Shown: positions 1 to 7,465, counted from the first letter of the stretch. The stretch is 64,000 nt of DNA from JAVBNT01 sp031551355 (GCA_031551355.1 JAVBNT010000023.1:21248-85247), one strand, 5' to 3'. Notes: generated by a model from the sequence alone, not told the origin. Program-made: numbers and translations.

Positions 1-2
1 TC

Positions 3-536
3 ATCTCTCACAACGATGACGATCACTGCGGAGGGCTGAAATCTCTGCAAAAAAAAATAAATACAGGAAAAATCATCACGGGAAACAGGCTTTTCATTCC
101 TCAGACAATCAATATAGAAAAAAATCTGTCAATGGACTTTTTATGGCCGGAAGGTGAGTATAAAAAAAACAATGACAATTCAATAGTCGTTAAGATAAAT
201 TATTTCAATACATCCGTATTTTTCTGCGGTGATATCAGCACAGATGTGGAAAATAAGATTTCTCAAACCTATGAAAATATTGAATCGGACATCATAAAGG
301 TTCCCCACCATGGGAGCATAACTTCTTCGGGGGAGAATTTTATCAATAGGGTTAACCCACAGATAGCCGTTATCTCTGCCGGATACAAAAACCGCAGCGG
401 ACATCCGCACCGGAAAATCCTGGATAGATATAAAAATGCCGGGTGTTCAATATTCAGAACGGATCTTGACGGTGCAATAGAAATAAAAATAATGAAAGAC
501 GGAAAAAAACACGTAAAAGCAGCGCGCGGAAAATAG
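3..536 (+). CDS. ComEC/Rec2-like metallo-beta-lactamase domain protein, C-terminal part (5' end outside the window)
   Basis: The open frame is already running at the left edge, so the start lies outside the window. The first visible residues give the zinc-binding motif SHNDDDHCGG, matching the HxxxDH motif of MBL-fold hydrolases and of the C-terminal domain of ComEC DNA-uptake channels. Further in are the family blocks FCGDIS (the usual 'l.GD' block), KVPHHGS and SAGYKNRSGHPH. These blocks are typical of ComEC/Rec2 C-termini and of free-standing ComEC-related hydrolases. Without the N-terminal half I cannot tell a membrane ComEC from a soluble hydrolase. It ends before a bidirectional terminator shared with rplL. 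Confidence 0.8.
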   Translation: MSHNDDDHCGGLKSLQKKINTGKIITGNRLFIPQTINIEKNLSMDFLWPEGEYKKNNDNSIVVKINYFNTSVFFCGDISTDVENKISQTYENIESDIIKVPHHGSITSSGENFINRVNPQIAVISAGYKNRSGHPHRKILDRYKNAGCSIFRTDLDGAIEIKIMKDGKKHVKAARGK

Positions 537-614
537 TCGTTCACTCTAAATTAATAACAAAAGTAAAACCGCTAAACCATATAAAAAACCAAGGCCCTTA
601 AATTAATAAAAAAC

Positions 615-637
615 GGCTGGCAGAAAACCTGCCAACC
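615..637. terminator. Bidirectional rho-independent terminator between rplL and the MBL gene
   Basis: A 9-bp stem (615-623 with 629-637, one G-U pair on one strand) is flanked by a T-run on the right and an A-run on the left. It can therefore end both the leftward rplJL transcript and the rightward gene. Confidence 0.85.
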
Positions 638-669
638 ATTTTTTATTCATACACAAATTAAAAGTAAAA

Positions 670-1050
670 CTATTTAATAGTAGCTTTAGCTTTAACTTCT
701 TCGAATTTAGCTTTAATTTTCTCAGCTTCTTCTTTGGAAAGTCCTTCTTTTACTACTTTCGGAGCGCTCTCAACGAGATCTTTTGCTTCTTTAAGACCAA
801 GGCCTGTAAGCTCTCTGACAACTTTAATAACCTGAATCTTCTCACTGCCGATCTCTGTAAGCTCGACATCAAAAGTAGTCTTCTCTTCTTTTGCTTCGCC
901 GGCACCGCCAGCTGCAGGCATAGCCATCATTGCCATAGGAGCTGAAGCCTGGATTCCGAGCTTGTCTTCGAGAGCTTTTACAAGGTCAGCAGCTTCCATA
1001 AGTGATAATGAGGAAATAACCTCTACGAGTTCGTTTTTATCTATAGCCAT
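670..1050 (-). CDS. rplL: 50S ribosomal protein L7/L12
   Basis: 126 residues, the normal length for L7/L12. The N-terminal dimerisation helices (MAIDKNELVEVISSLSLMEA) are followed by a flexible Ala/Met/Gly hinge at about residues 37-55. The globular C-terminal domain has the factor-binding segment around VKVVRELTGLGLKEAKDLVE. This protein forms the ribosomal stalk that recruits translation GTPases such as the EF-Tu encoded in this window. It lies about 50 bp downstream of rplJ, and a clear AGGAGG-type site precedes the ATG. Transcription ends at the terminator near position 625. Confidence 0.98.
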   Translation of the reverse strand: MAIDKNELVEVISSLSLMEAADLVKALEDKLGIQASAPMAMMAMPAAGGAGEAKEEKTTFDVELTEIGSEKIQVIKVVRELTGLGLKEAKDLVESAPKVVKEGLSKEEAEKIKAKFEEVKAKATIK

Positions 1051-1101
1051 AAAATCCTCCTAAAAATCTATATATCAAAATTCTATACATACGGCAAATA
1101 A

Positions 1102-1662
1102 TTATTTTTTGCTGTATTGATCCATAATATTCACAAAATCGCGGCCAGGAGCCTGGAGAATACCCATAACTTTCTGAGCCGGAGTATTCATGAGAGACAA
1201 AAGCTGTGCAAGAACTTCCGGTCTTGAGGGCAATGTAGAAAGATGCTTGATACCTTTTACATCATATTTCTCACCCTCAAAAGTTGCAGCCTTAAGAATC
1301 GGCATTCCATCCGGATTTATATTGCTCTTATTCGTTTTGGCAAAATCTACCAAAACCTTTGTTGCAGCAATCGGATCTCCGTAAGCAATAAGAATTGCTG
1401 TCGGATGTTCAAGTTCAGCCTCAAAACCTTCAATGCCTCTTTCCTTCAATACCTTGCCAATCAAAGTATTTTTAGCAATTTTATACTCGGCATCAACATC
1501 TCTAAGTTTACGTCTTAACGCGGTAATCTCCTTAACTGTTAAACCAGCTTTTGCACCTCTGTAATCCGTCAAAATTAGAATGGAAGATTTTTCAAACTTC
1601 TCCCTAAGTTCCTCAAGGATAGCGCCTTTTTTAGCCATTAACTCCTTATGAGTCCCTTTCAA
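1102..1662 (-). CDS. rplJ: 50S ribosomal protein L10
   Basis: 186 residues, slightly longer than the usual 165-175. L10 anchors L7/L12 dimers to 23S rRNA. I place the start at TTG 1662 because GGAGGTGA sits six bases upstream. An internal ATG at 1638 (MAKKGAIL...), with AAGGAG only three bases away, is a possible alternative and would give a more standard N-terminus. The gene is preceded by an L10-type leader RNA and a consensus promoter, so rplJ-rplL is an independent transcription unit here. The usual rplK-rplA-rplJ-rplL string is broken by about 4 kb of other genes. Confidence 0.96.
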   Translation of the reverse strand: MKGTHKELMAKKGAILEELREKFEKSSILILTDYRGAKAGLTVKEITALRRKLRDVDAEYKIAKNTLIGKVLKERGIEGFEAELEHPTAILIAYGDPIAATKVLVDFAKTNKSNINPDGMPILKAATFEGEKYDVKGIKHLSTLPSRPEVLAQLLSLMNTPAQKVMGILQAPGRDFVNIMDQYSKK

Positions 1663-1683
1663 AAGCGGTCACCTCCTTCCTTA

Positions 1684-1797
1684 AAAAGTAAAAAAACCTT
1701 TCCGCAGAATACCGGAAAGGTTAGATATACAAGTAAAATTCCACCTAATCGGCCTCGGCAGGGGGCATTGCCATTAAAAACCTGCTTTCTACGGCTT
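1684..1797 (-). promoter_or_regulatory. Ribosomal protein L10 leader RNA with attenuator hairpin
   Basis: Read on the minus strand, the segment just after the promoter contains CCGTAGAAAGCAGG and then CCTGCCGAGG. These are the hallmark complementary blocks of the L10 leader family, in which L10(L12)4 binds a kink-turn structure to repress its own mRNA. Nearer the gene is a 10-bp hairpin (1695-1704 with 1713-1722) followed by TTTTTT, i.e. an intrinsic terminator suited to attenuation. The family assignment rests on recognising the conserved blocks. A covariance-model search against the L10 leader family would settle it. Confidence 0.85.
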
Positions 1798-1801
1798 ACG
1801 C

Positions 1802-1830
1802 ATTATACTATAAAGTAATTCTTATGTCAA
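1802..1830 (-). promoter_or_regulatory. Consensus sigma-70 promoter for rplJ-rplL
   Basis: On the minus strand there is a perfect TTGACA (1825-1830), a 17-bp spacer and a perfect TATAAT (1802-1807). This places the transcript start at about 1795, exactly where the L10 leader begins. Confidence 0.9.
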
Positions 1831-1842
1831 CACCCAATCAAT

Positions 1843-1910
1843 TGACATCGGCAAATTACCGTCGGGTCGGCAAAAAGCATTTTGCCTGCTTCACGGATTT
1901 TCCGATGTCA
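1843..1910. repeat. Palindromic intergenic element (TGACATCGG arms) with nested hairpin
   Basis: The arms TGACATCGG (1843-1851) and CCGATGTCA (1902-1910) are perfect inverted copies. Inside is a second hairpin with GGCAAAA and TTTTGCC arms near 1869-1885, and looser ACCGT/ACGGA pairing. It lies just upstream of the rplJL promoter and has no coding potential. Confidence 0.55.
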
Positions 1911-1931
1911 CGATAATAAAACGACAAACAA

Positions 1932-1969
1932 AAAGCCCCCCAGCTGTGACTGCACATATGGGAGACTTT
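1932..1969 (-). terminator. Rho-independent terminator for the leftward P-loop gene
   Basis: The arms 1932-1942 and 1959-1969 pair over 11 bases with some G-U pairs when read on the minus strand, and a T-rich run follows. A long palindromic element lies between the stop codon of the upstream gene and this terminator. Confidence 0.65.
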
Positions 1970-1990
1970 CCGAATCAATAATAACTTACG

Positions 1991-2189
1991 AAATCAATTC
2001 AAACAGGTGTAGATGTTAAGTCAAATACAATTTCTACGATTGAGCCGTAGCAAAACTACGGTGGCCCTTGCGGCTTATGCCGCGAATATTAATCTAAAAC
2101 GCCTTTATGGCGCCTCTCATAGCCTGGTGAAACAAGGCTATGAGAGAAATTGTATTTGACGACACAGATTCGCCTGTTTCAATTGATTT
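1991..2189. repeat. Long palindromic multi-hairpin element (copy A)
   Basis: The outer arms 1991-2035 and 2145-2189 are imperfect inverted copies about 45 bp long, including a perfect 16-bp core AGAAATTGTATTTGAC. Between them are at least four small hairpins: CCGTAG/CTACGG, GCGGCATAAGCCGC, a GGCGCC-type stem, and CTCATAGCC/GGCTATGAG. The right arm runs into the stop codon of the leftward gene at 2188. The motifs GATGTTAAG and GACGACACAG at the arm edges recur in the element near 63.7 kb. It could be a MITE-like element or a structured RNA. Confidence 0.7.
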
Positions 2190-3522
2190 ATTTTTTGATG
2201 AGCTTGAAGAACCCCTCCATAGCCTTCTCCAACACCGGCAATGCTTTTTCTTCGAGTTCATAGGCTACACGTACCGAATCTTTTTTAAGATCCATAATCT
2301 CACGGAGATCAATAGGAGTCCCGACTACAATCAAATCACAGGGAATCGCATCAACCGTCGCCTGGAGTTCTTCCAGCTGTTTTGCCGAATACCCCATCGC
2401 CGGCAGCAATGCGCCCATATGGTTATATTTCTCGAAAACAGCCTTTATGGAACCCTGAGCATACGGACGTGCATCAATAAGCTCCGCCGCTCCGAGCTTT
2501 TTACTGAGAACAACACCGGCTCCATATGCCATCTCTCCGTGTGTAAGGGTCGGACCGTCTTCAATAACGAGAACTTTCTTACCTTTAACCTTTTCCGGAT
2601 TTTCACAGGTAATTTCCGATACGGCTTCAATCAAAGCTGCTGACGGGTTGTATTTCTTAATGTTTTCCCTTACTATTGCAAGCTGCTCGGGAGAAGCTGA
2701 ATCTACTTTGTTAACAATCAGGCAATCGGCCATCTTGAAATTGACTTCACCGGGATGATACATCATCTCATGTCCGGGTCTGAGCGGATCTACAAGTACT
2801 ATCTGGAAATCGCTCTTATAGAATGGAAAATCATTATTTCCACCATCCCAAAGAATAACATCCGCTTCTTTCTGGGCCTCCTGTAAAATTACACCGTAAT
2901 CAACACCGGCATAAACCACGGCACCGGCTTCGATATGAGGAGCATATTCTTCCCTTTCCTCAATAGTGCACTCATGTTTATCAAGATCTTCCATAACAGC
3001 AAAACGCTGGCAAATCTGTTTGGAAAGATCGCCATAGGGCATTGGATGACGTATGGCAACGACACGAAGACCTCTGTTTTTAAGAATCCTGCTGACAGCC
3101 CTTGTGGTCTGGCTTTTACCAACTCCTGTTCTTACGGCACAAATAGATACGATCGGAACGTCAGCCTTTATGCAGGTTGCATCCGGTCCCAAAAGAACAA
3201 AAGAAGCTCCTGCAGCCATTACTGTTGAGGCTTTATGCATCAAATCTACATGATTGATGTCACTGTAAGCAAAAACGACTTCGTCCACCTTTAACTCTTT
3301 TATCAGCTTGGGAAGTTCCGATTCATCATGTATTGGAATCCCGGCCGGATAAAGTTCACCCGACAATTCTTTCGGATAAACTCTTCCGTCTATATCAGGA
3401 ATCTGAGTTGCCGTAAAAGCAACAACTTCATATTCTTTATTATGGCGGTAATAAACATTAAAATTATGAAAATCCCTGCCTGCGGCACCCATTATAATAA
3501 CTTTTTTAGTCAAAATATTCAC
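2188..3522 (-). CDS. P-loop GTPase-like protein, cyclic 2,3-diphosphoglycerate synthetase family
   Basis: 444 residues. The N-terminus is Rossmann-like (KVIIMGAAGRDFHNFN). A nucleotide-binding loop ICAVRTGVGKSQTT lies at about residues 127-140, and there is a later Walker-B-like DVILWDGGNNDFPF. The overall pattern matches the cyclic 2,3-diphosphoglycerate synthetase family, whose archaeal members make a thermoprotectant. Many anaerobic bacteria carry homologues of untested function, so the reaction should not be assumed here. It sits alone between cutA and the rplJL unit, transcribed leftward, with a palindromic element and a terminator after its stop. Confidence 0.75.
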   Translation of the reverse strand: MNILTKKVIIMGAAGRDFHNFNVYYRHNKEYEVVAFTATQIPDIDGRVYPKELSGELYPAGIPIHDESELPKLIKELKVDEVVFAYSDINHVDLMHKASTVMAAGASFVLLGPDATCIKADVPIVSICAVRTGVGKSQTTRAVSRILKNRGLRVVAIRHPMPYGDLSKQICQRFAVMEDLDKHECTIEEREEYAPHIEAGAVVYAGVDYGVILQEAQKEADVILWDGGNNDFPFYKSDFQIVLVDPLRPGHEMMYHPGEVNFKMADCLIVNKVDSASPEQLAIVRENIKKYNPSAALIEAVSEITCENPEKVKGKKVLVIEDGPTLTHGEMAYGAGVVLSKKLGAAELIDARPYAQGSIKAVFEKYNHMGALLPAMGYSAKQLEELQATVDAIPCDLIVVGTPIDLREIMDLKKDSVRVAYELEEKALPVLEKAMEGFFKLIKK

Positions 3523-3632
3523 CCCTTCAATTCATTTAAAGTATTTAACATTATTTTATTTCTATCACATAAATTCGACTCCCTTTTGCTGATAAAAAAA
3601 ATTAAAAAAAAATTACTTTACCTTAATTGCGG

Positions 3633-3974
3633 TTAATCCAAATCAGGGACCTCATGTTCTTTAAGAACTTCGCTCTGCAGCCACGTTATGTAGTCATCAT
3701 TACCGGAAAAAATCTCCACAGCCACGATTTCCGGAACTGAGTAGCTGTGAAGTTTACGCAAGCCTGACTTAAAAACCGGTAACAGATAATCAACGGTTTT
3801 AAAAATCAAAAGAACTTCATCACTTTCGGTTACTTTATTCTCCCACCAATAAAATGAATTAACAGACGGGATTATGTTTACACAGGCTGCAAAACGTTCG
3901 GACACCATATTTTTTCCAATCATCCGCGCTTCTTCCATATCGGAACAAGATACGTATACGATTAAATTTTTCAT
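3633..3974 (-). CDS. cutA: CutA1-family divalent-cation tolerance protein
   Basis: 113 residues, the standard CutA length. Family blocks seen are the N-terminal VYVSCSDMEEAR, ERFAACVNIIPSVNSFYWW, and the C-terminal SVPEIVAVEI...YITWL. CutA proteins form stable trimers with a ferredoxin-like fold related to PII. They were linked genetically to copper tolerance, but their biochemical role remains unclear. An AGGGGGG-type binding site precedes the ATG. It is the upstream neighbour of the P-loop gene, about 110 bp away on the same strand, so co-transcription is possible. Confidence 0.93.
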   Translation of the reverse strand: MKNLIVYVSCSDMEEARMIGKNMVSERFAACVNIIPSVNSFYWWENKVTESDEVLLIFKTVDYLLPVFKSGLRKLHSYSVPEIVAVEIFSGNDDYITWLQSEVLKEHEVPDLD

Positions 3975-4122
3975 AAAAGCCCCCCTTATTAAATTAAATT
4001 TTATAAAATAATAAAAAAATTACAATTAAAATATTAAAAACACCTTTATATGAAGGAAAATAAAAAGGCGAGATAGAAAAGACTGCTTACTAAAACATTT
4101 TTTCTTTTTAGGAGGCAATATC

Positions 4123-4425
4123 GTGCAAGTTAAAAACAACAAACAGGAAAGTCTTAACAAAGACGGGTTAGTTGCTATCGTTGCTGAGAGAGCTGGGCTT
4201 TCAAAAGCACAGACAAAAGTAGCTGTTGAAGAGGTATTCAACGTGATTAGTGAGCACCTCGCAAAAGGTGAAAAATTCCAGTACATAGGATTCGGAGCTT
4301 TTGGAGTAAAAGTAAGAGCTGCTAGAGTCGGTATCAATCCGTCTACAAAACAGAAAATCAACATCCCTGAGAAGAAAATACCTTATTTCTCACCAGGCAA
4401 AAAACTCTGCGAGAAAATACAGTAA
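4123..4425 (+). CDS. HU-family DNA-binding protein
   Basis: 100 residues with the HU/IHF fold pattern: N-terminal helices (LNKDGLVAIVAERAGLSKAQTK), the conserved FQYIGFGAFGVKVRAAR strand region, and the DNA-intercalating arm GINPSTKQKINIPEKK ending in FSPGKKL. A GTG start at 4123 is chosen because AGGAGG lies eight bases upstream. The N-terminus is about eight residues longer than in typical HU. It is followed after 46 bp by the S26-like gene on the same strand. HU proteins bend and compact DNA. Confidence 0.95.
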   Translation: MQVKNNKQESLNKDGLVAIVAERAGLSKAQTKVAVEEVFNVISEHLAKGEKFQYIGFGAFGVKVRAARVGINPSTKQKINIPEKKIPYFSPGKKLCEKIQ

Positions 4426-4471
4426 TATTTATTTAAGGACAGTTTAATCTTTTTAGAAAGGGTTGGCTGAG

Positions 4472-5071
4472 ATGTCTGAAGAAAAATCCCTGCTCGATTC
4501 AATGAGCGACAAGGAGATGCTGGCGCAGGATCTTAAAACCGTAGAGATGATATCCCGTTGGCGAAAAAAGCTCTCCAAAGGAGAACATATAAAGGTAAAG
4601 ATCGTCGATAAAGGTATGCTTCCTACGATCAATATAGGTGATATTGCGGAAATAATACCTATACACACCAGCAGCTTAAAATCAAATAATATAATATTCT
4701 TCAGACAAAACGAGACATTTCTTGTAAGAAGAATTATAGAGTGTATGTATAGCGGCAACGGTGAATTCAGAGTCAAAGGTGACAATCAGAGTGAACCGGA
4801 ACCACTTGTAGCAGCATCTCAGATAATCGGCAAAGTAATATCTATTGAACGCGACGGCCAAAGAATAGAAATAGAAAAAACCCTTGCCTCTGCATTCGGT
4901 CAGCTAAACAAAAAATTGTCTTCCGGAGCTTCAGGACCAAGCCCTCAACTCGAAAGAGGCAAGGAGATTGCTTCCAATGCCTTTGGAAAATTAATAGAAT
5001 TAGTTGACAAAGCATACTCAGCCCTTCTCAGAGCTATAGACAGGCTGATTGAAATGGTCACAAAAAGATAA
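4472..5071 (+). CDS. S24/S26 signal-peptidase-like protein, probably catalytically inactive
   Basis: 199 residues from ATG 4472; the TTG nine bases upstream is less well placed for the AAAGGG site. Residues 45-57 (VDKGMLPTINIGD) align with signal peptidase box B (SGxSMxPTxxxGD), but the nucleophile Ser is Gly48. LVRRII aligns with the Lys-containing box (KRVI) with Arg in place of the general-base Lys. VKGDNQSEPEPL matches the GDN...S box. There is no N-terminal transmembrane anchor. The fold is therefore recognisable but both catalytic residues are missing. A long charged C-terminal tail (residues 145-199) is helical. It is downstream of HU and ends at a good terminator. Confidence 0.7.
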   Translation: MSEEKSLLDSMSDKEMLAQDLKTVEMISRWRKKLSKGEHIKVKIVDKGMLPTINIGDIAEIIPIHTSSLKSNNIIFFRQNETFLVRRIIECMYSGNGEFRVKGDNQSEPEPLVAASQIIGKVISIERDGQRIEIEKTLASAFGQLNKKLSSGASGPSPQLERGKEIASNAFGKLIELVDKAYSALLRAIDRLIEMVTKR

Positions 5072-5097
5072 TAGCTGAAATTCCTTTTTATCCAATA

Positions 5098-5138
5098 AAA
5101 GGGTCTGTACCGTTAAAAAACAGAACAGGCCCTTTTTA
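5098..5138 (+). terminator. Rho-independent terminator after the S26-like gene
   Basis: The arms AAAGGGTCTGT (5098-5108) and ACAGGCCCTTT (5125-5135) form an 11-bp stem with one G-U pair, followed by a T-run. Confidence 0.85.
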
Positions 5139-5234
5139 TTTATACATTGAGAACAAATAAAAAAATTGTTTACAGTGAAAGAGAAACAAGTCTAACAGCA
5201 AATTAAAAACTTTTCCATAGATTAAGAAATGCAA

Positions 5235-5414
5235 CGCTCTAGAGCAATTTGCATTCTATATGTCACACAAAATCCGGTAAACATTTTTGGAAAAGACGGT
5301 GTAGCCGTCATCGCAAGTCCCCGCCTTCGCGGGGATAAACTCCGCTGTGGCGAACCAGTATTTTATTCGGTTGTTTGTAGGAGTATGACAGTTCAATTGC
5401 AAACTGCTCTAGCG
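5235..5414. repeat. Palindromic intergenic element (copy E) with internal hairpins
   Basis: The outer arms 5235-5264 and 5386-5414 are inverted copies sharing AGAGCA-TTTGCA and a terminal TGTCA. Inside are GACGGTGTAGCCGTC and CCCCGCCTTCGCGGGG hairpins. It fills the gap between the S26-like gene terminator and the tRNA-Ala terminator. The open frame crossing it has no protein features. Confidence 0.55.
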
Positions 5415-5424
5415 AAAGTAAAAA

Positions 5425-5469
5425 CCATAATAAAAAATACCGCCTGTTTCCAAGCGGTATTTTTTATTA
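5425..5469 (-). terminator. Terminator after tRNA-Ala
   Basis: A near-perfect palindrome (AATACCGC...GCGGTATT core) with T-runs on both sides lies directly 3' of the tRNA gene. It can work in both directions. Confidence 0.85.
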
Positions 5470-5542
5470 TGGAGCTGGTCGGACTTGAACCGGCGACCCC
5501 CTGCATGCCGAGCAGGTGCTCTCCCAACTGAGCTACAACCCC
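5470..5542 (-). tRNA. tRNA-Ala (anticodon GGC)
   Basis: A 73-nt cloverleaf with acceptor GGGGTTG/CAGCTCC. It contains the G3:U70 pair that is the alanine identity element. The D arm GCTC...GAGC, anticodon stem CCTGC/GCAGG with loop TCGGCAT, and T arm with GTTCAAGTC are all present. The base before the anticodon (position 33) is C instead of the near-universal U. CCA is not encoded. Confidence 0.93.
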
Positions 5543-5605
5543 TTTAAGCGACAGATCAATTATATAAGAAACTACAATTAATTGTCAAGCTTTTTTTTAT
5601 AATAT

Positions 5606-6313
5606 TTACTTACCCTGAGCAAACTGACCGGCTTTTTGGGAATCAACCCTTACCCCGGTTCCCATTGTAGAGGTAAGCACAACACTTCTCAAATAAGTTC
5701 CCTTTGCCGTTGCAGGCTTAGCTCTGACAACAGCATCAAGAAGAGTCTGAATGTTCTGAGAAATCTTCTCTTTGCCAAAATCTCTTTTTCCTACTGAAGA
5801 ATGGACAATTCCCTGTTTATCAGCACGATATTGAACCTTACCTGATTTCAACTCCTGAACGGTTTTTCCCACTTCTTTCGAAACTGTACCGGCCTTAGGG
5901 TTAGGCATTTTCGGACCAAGAACTCTTCCTAGCTCTTTACCCAAAAGTCCCATCATATCAGGGGTTGCAACACAGATATCAAAATCAGACCAACCGCCCT
6001 TTACGAGCTCTACCAATTCTTCAGCTCCTACTTTGTCGGCACCGGCCTCCTGAGCTTCTTTCTCTCTATCAGCTTTGGTAAAAACAATCACGCGTGGTGT
6101 TTTTCCGGTTCCGTTCGGAAGCACAACAGTTCCTCTTACATTTTGATCGCTTTTTCTAGGGTCTATACCCAATTTTATGTGAATCTCTATGGTCTCATTA
6201 AATTTAGCCTTAGCATTGTTCAAAACAATATCTATTGCTTCTTCCATATTATAATAATTTAATTTATCATAACTTTTATAAATCTCTTTAACACGCTTTG
6301 CCTTTACAGCCAT
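5606..6313 (-). CDS. rplA: 50S ribosomal protein L1
   Basis: 235 residues, full length. Typical blocks are the N-terminal KAKRVKEIYKSYDKLNYYNMEEAI, RGTVVLPNGTGKTPRVIVF, the flap domain with GKELGRVLGPKMPNPKAGTV, and the C-terminal KPATAKGTYLRSVVLTSTMGTG. L1 binds 23S rRNA at the L1 stalk and commonly represses its own operon. It follows rplK on the same strand, about 80 bp downstream. The next gene leftward is tRNA-Ala, not rplJ. Confidence 0.98.
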   Translation of the reverse strand: MAVKAKRVKEIYKSYDKLNYYNMEEAIDIVLNNAKAKFNETIEIHIKLGIDPRKSDQNVRGTVVLPNGTGKTPRVIVFTKADREKEAQEAGADKVGAEELVELVKGGWSDFDICVATPDMMGLLGKELGRVLGPKMPNPKAGTVSKEVGKTVQELKSGKVQYRADKQGIVHSSVGKRDFGKEKISQNIQTLLDAVVRAKPATAKGTYLRSVVLTSTMGTGVRVDSQKAGQFAQGK

Positions 6314-6394
6314 TATTCCTCCTCGTGGTTAAACGGATTCCATCCTCCCACAATTCTTTCACTAATTTTAATAGTTCTTAAACACAATCAAAAA

Positions 6395-6820
6395 TTATGC
6401 TTCGACGGTTATGCCCATACTTCTGGCGGTACCTTCAATAATTTTAACCGCTCCGGGGATATCATTTGCATTAAGATCCGCCATCTTTATCTTTGCAATT
6501 TCTTCAAGCTGCTTTTTATTAACCTTAGCAACTTTAGTAGTGTTCGGAGCACCGGATCCCTTATCAACACCGGCAGCTTTCAGAAGAAGAGCCGATGCAG
6601 GCGGGGTTTTTGTTATAAAAGTAAAACTTCTATCCTCATAAATGGTTATTTCGGCAGGAATAGTCATGCCAATCTGATCAGCAGTCCTAGCATTATACTG
6701 CTTCACAAATTCCATAATATTCACGCCATGCTGACCCAGAGCCGGACCAACAGGAGGAGCCGGGTTAGCCTTACCTGCAGGGCACTGAAGTTTTACTATA
6801 GCTTTGATTTTCTTTGCCAT
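6395..6820 (-). CDS. rplK: 50S ribosomal protein L11
   Basis: 141 residues, the standard length. Blocks include IKLQCPAGKANPAPPVGPALGQHGVNIMEF at the N-terminus (seen here as AIVKLQCPAGKANPAPP...), the linker PPASALLLKAAG and the C-terminal rRNA-binding domain ending GTARSMGITVEA. L11 forms part of the GTPase-associated centre and is needed for the stringent response. It sits 15 bp downstream of nusG in the conserved secE-nusG-rplK-rplA order. Confidence 0.98.
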   Translation of the reverse strand: MAKKIKAIVKLQCPAGKANPAPPVGPALGQHGVNIMEFVKQYNARTADQIGMTIPAEITIYEDRSFTFITKTPPASALLLKAAGVDKGSGAPNTTKVAKVNKKQLEEIAKIKMADLNANDIPGAVKIIEGTARSMGITVEA

Positions 6821-6835
6821 AATGGATTCACCTCA

Positions 6836-7465
6836 TTACAATTTCTCAACCTGACTGAACTCTAGTTCAACAGGCGTTTCTCTTCCGAATATAGTGATAA
6901 GAACTTTAATCTTCTCTCTCTCGGAATTTACTTCATCGACAATACCATGGAAATCCTGGAATGGACCGTGTGTAATTCTTACACCCTGACCAACCTCAAT
7001 ATCCAGATTCACACGCACAGGAGCCTCAAGTCCCATATGCCTGAGAATTACCTTGACTTCTTCTTCAGGAAGCGGTATAGGTTTAACACCCGGCCCGACA
7101 AATCCTGTTACTCCTGAAGTATTTCTTACCACATACCACGAATCATCCCTCATTATCATCTCAACGAGGACATAACCAGGGTAAATTTTCTTTTGAACGG
7201 TTTTTCTTTTTCCGTCCTTAAACTCAATCTCTTCTTCCGTCGGAACAAGAATCTGAAATATCTTATCTTTCATATTCATAGATTCTATTCTTCTGAGAAG
7301 ATTTGCTCTAACTTTATTTTCATAGCCTGAATATGTATGGATTACATACCATTTCAGTTCCGGATCCTTTACAGGCTCAGCCTCTTCCTGCATCTGCTCT
7401 TCAGTCACTGACGCAACTTCATCTTCAGCCTGTTTTTTCAAATCCAATTCTTCTCTATCAGCCAT
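6836..7465 (-). CDS. nusG: Transcription termination/antitermination factor NusG
   Basis: About 209 residues. An acidic N-terminal extension (residues 1-35) precedes the NGN domain (LKWYVIHTYSGYENKVRANL...). The C-terminal KOW domain contains GQGVRITHGPFQDFHGIVDEV. NusG couples RNA polymerase to Rho and ribosomes. I start at the second ATG (7465) because the GGAAGGA site abuts the first ATG (7474) but is well spaced for the second. The extension makes it longer than the usual 175-180 residues, as in several other phyla. Confidence 0.96.
   Translation of the reverse strand: MADREELDLKKQAEDEVASVTEEQMQEEAEPVKDPELKWYVIHTYSGYENKVRANLLRRIESMNMKDKIFQILVPTEEEIEFKDGKRKTVQKKIYPGYVLVEMIMRDDSWYVVRNTSGVTGFVGPGVKPIPLPEEEVKVILRHMGLEAPVRVNLDIEVGQGVRITHGPFQDFHGIVDEVNSEREKIKVLITIFGRETPVELEFSQVEKL

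Noticed and set aside
2140..2643. Rightward 167-codon frame
   Set aside because: It starts inside palindromic element A and lies opposite the conserved P-loop gene.
5229..5531. Rightward frame of 100 codons
   Set aside because: It crosses palindromic element E, a terminator and the antisense of tRNA-Ala, with no protein features.
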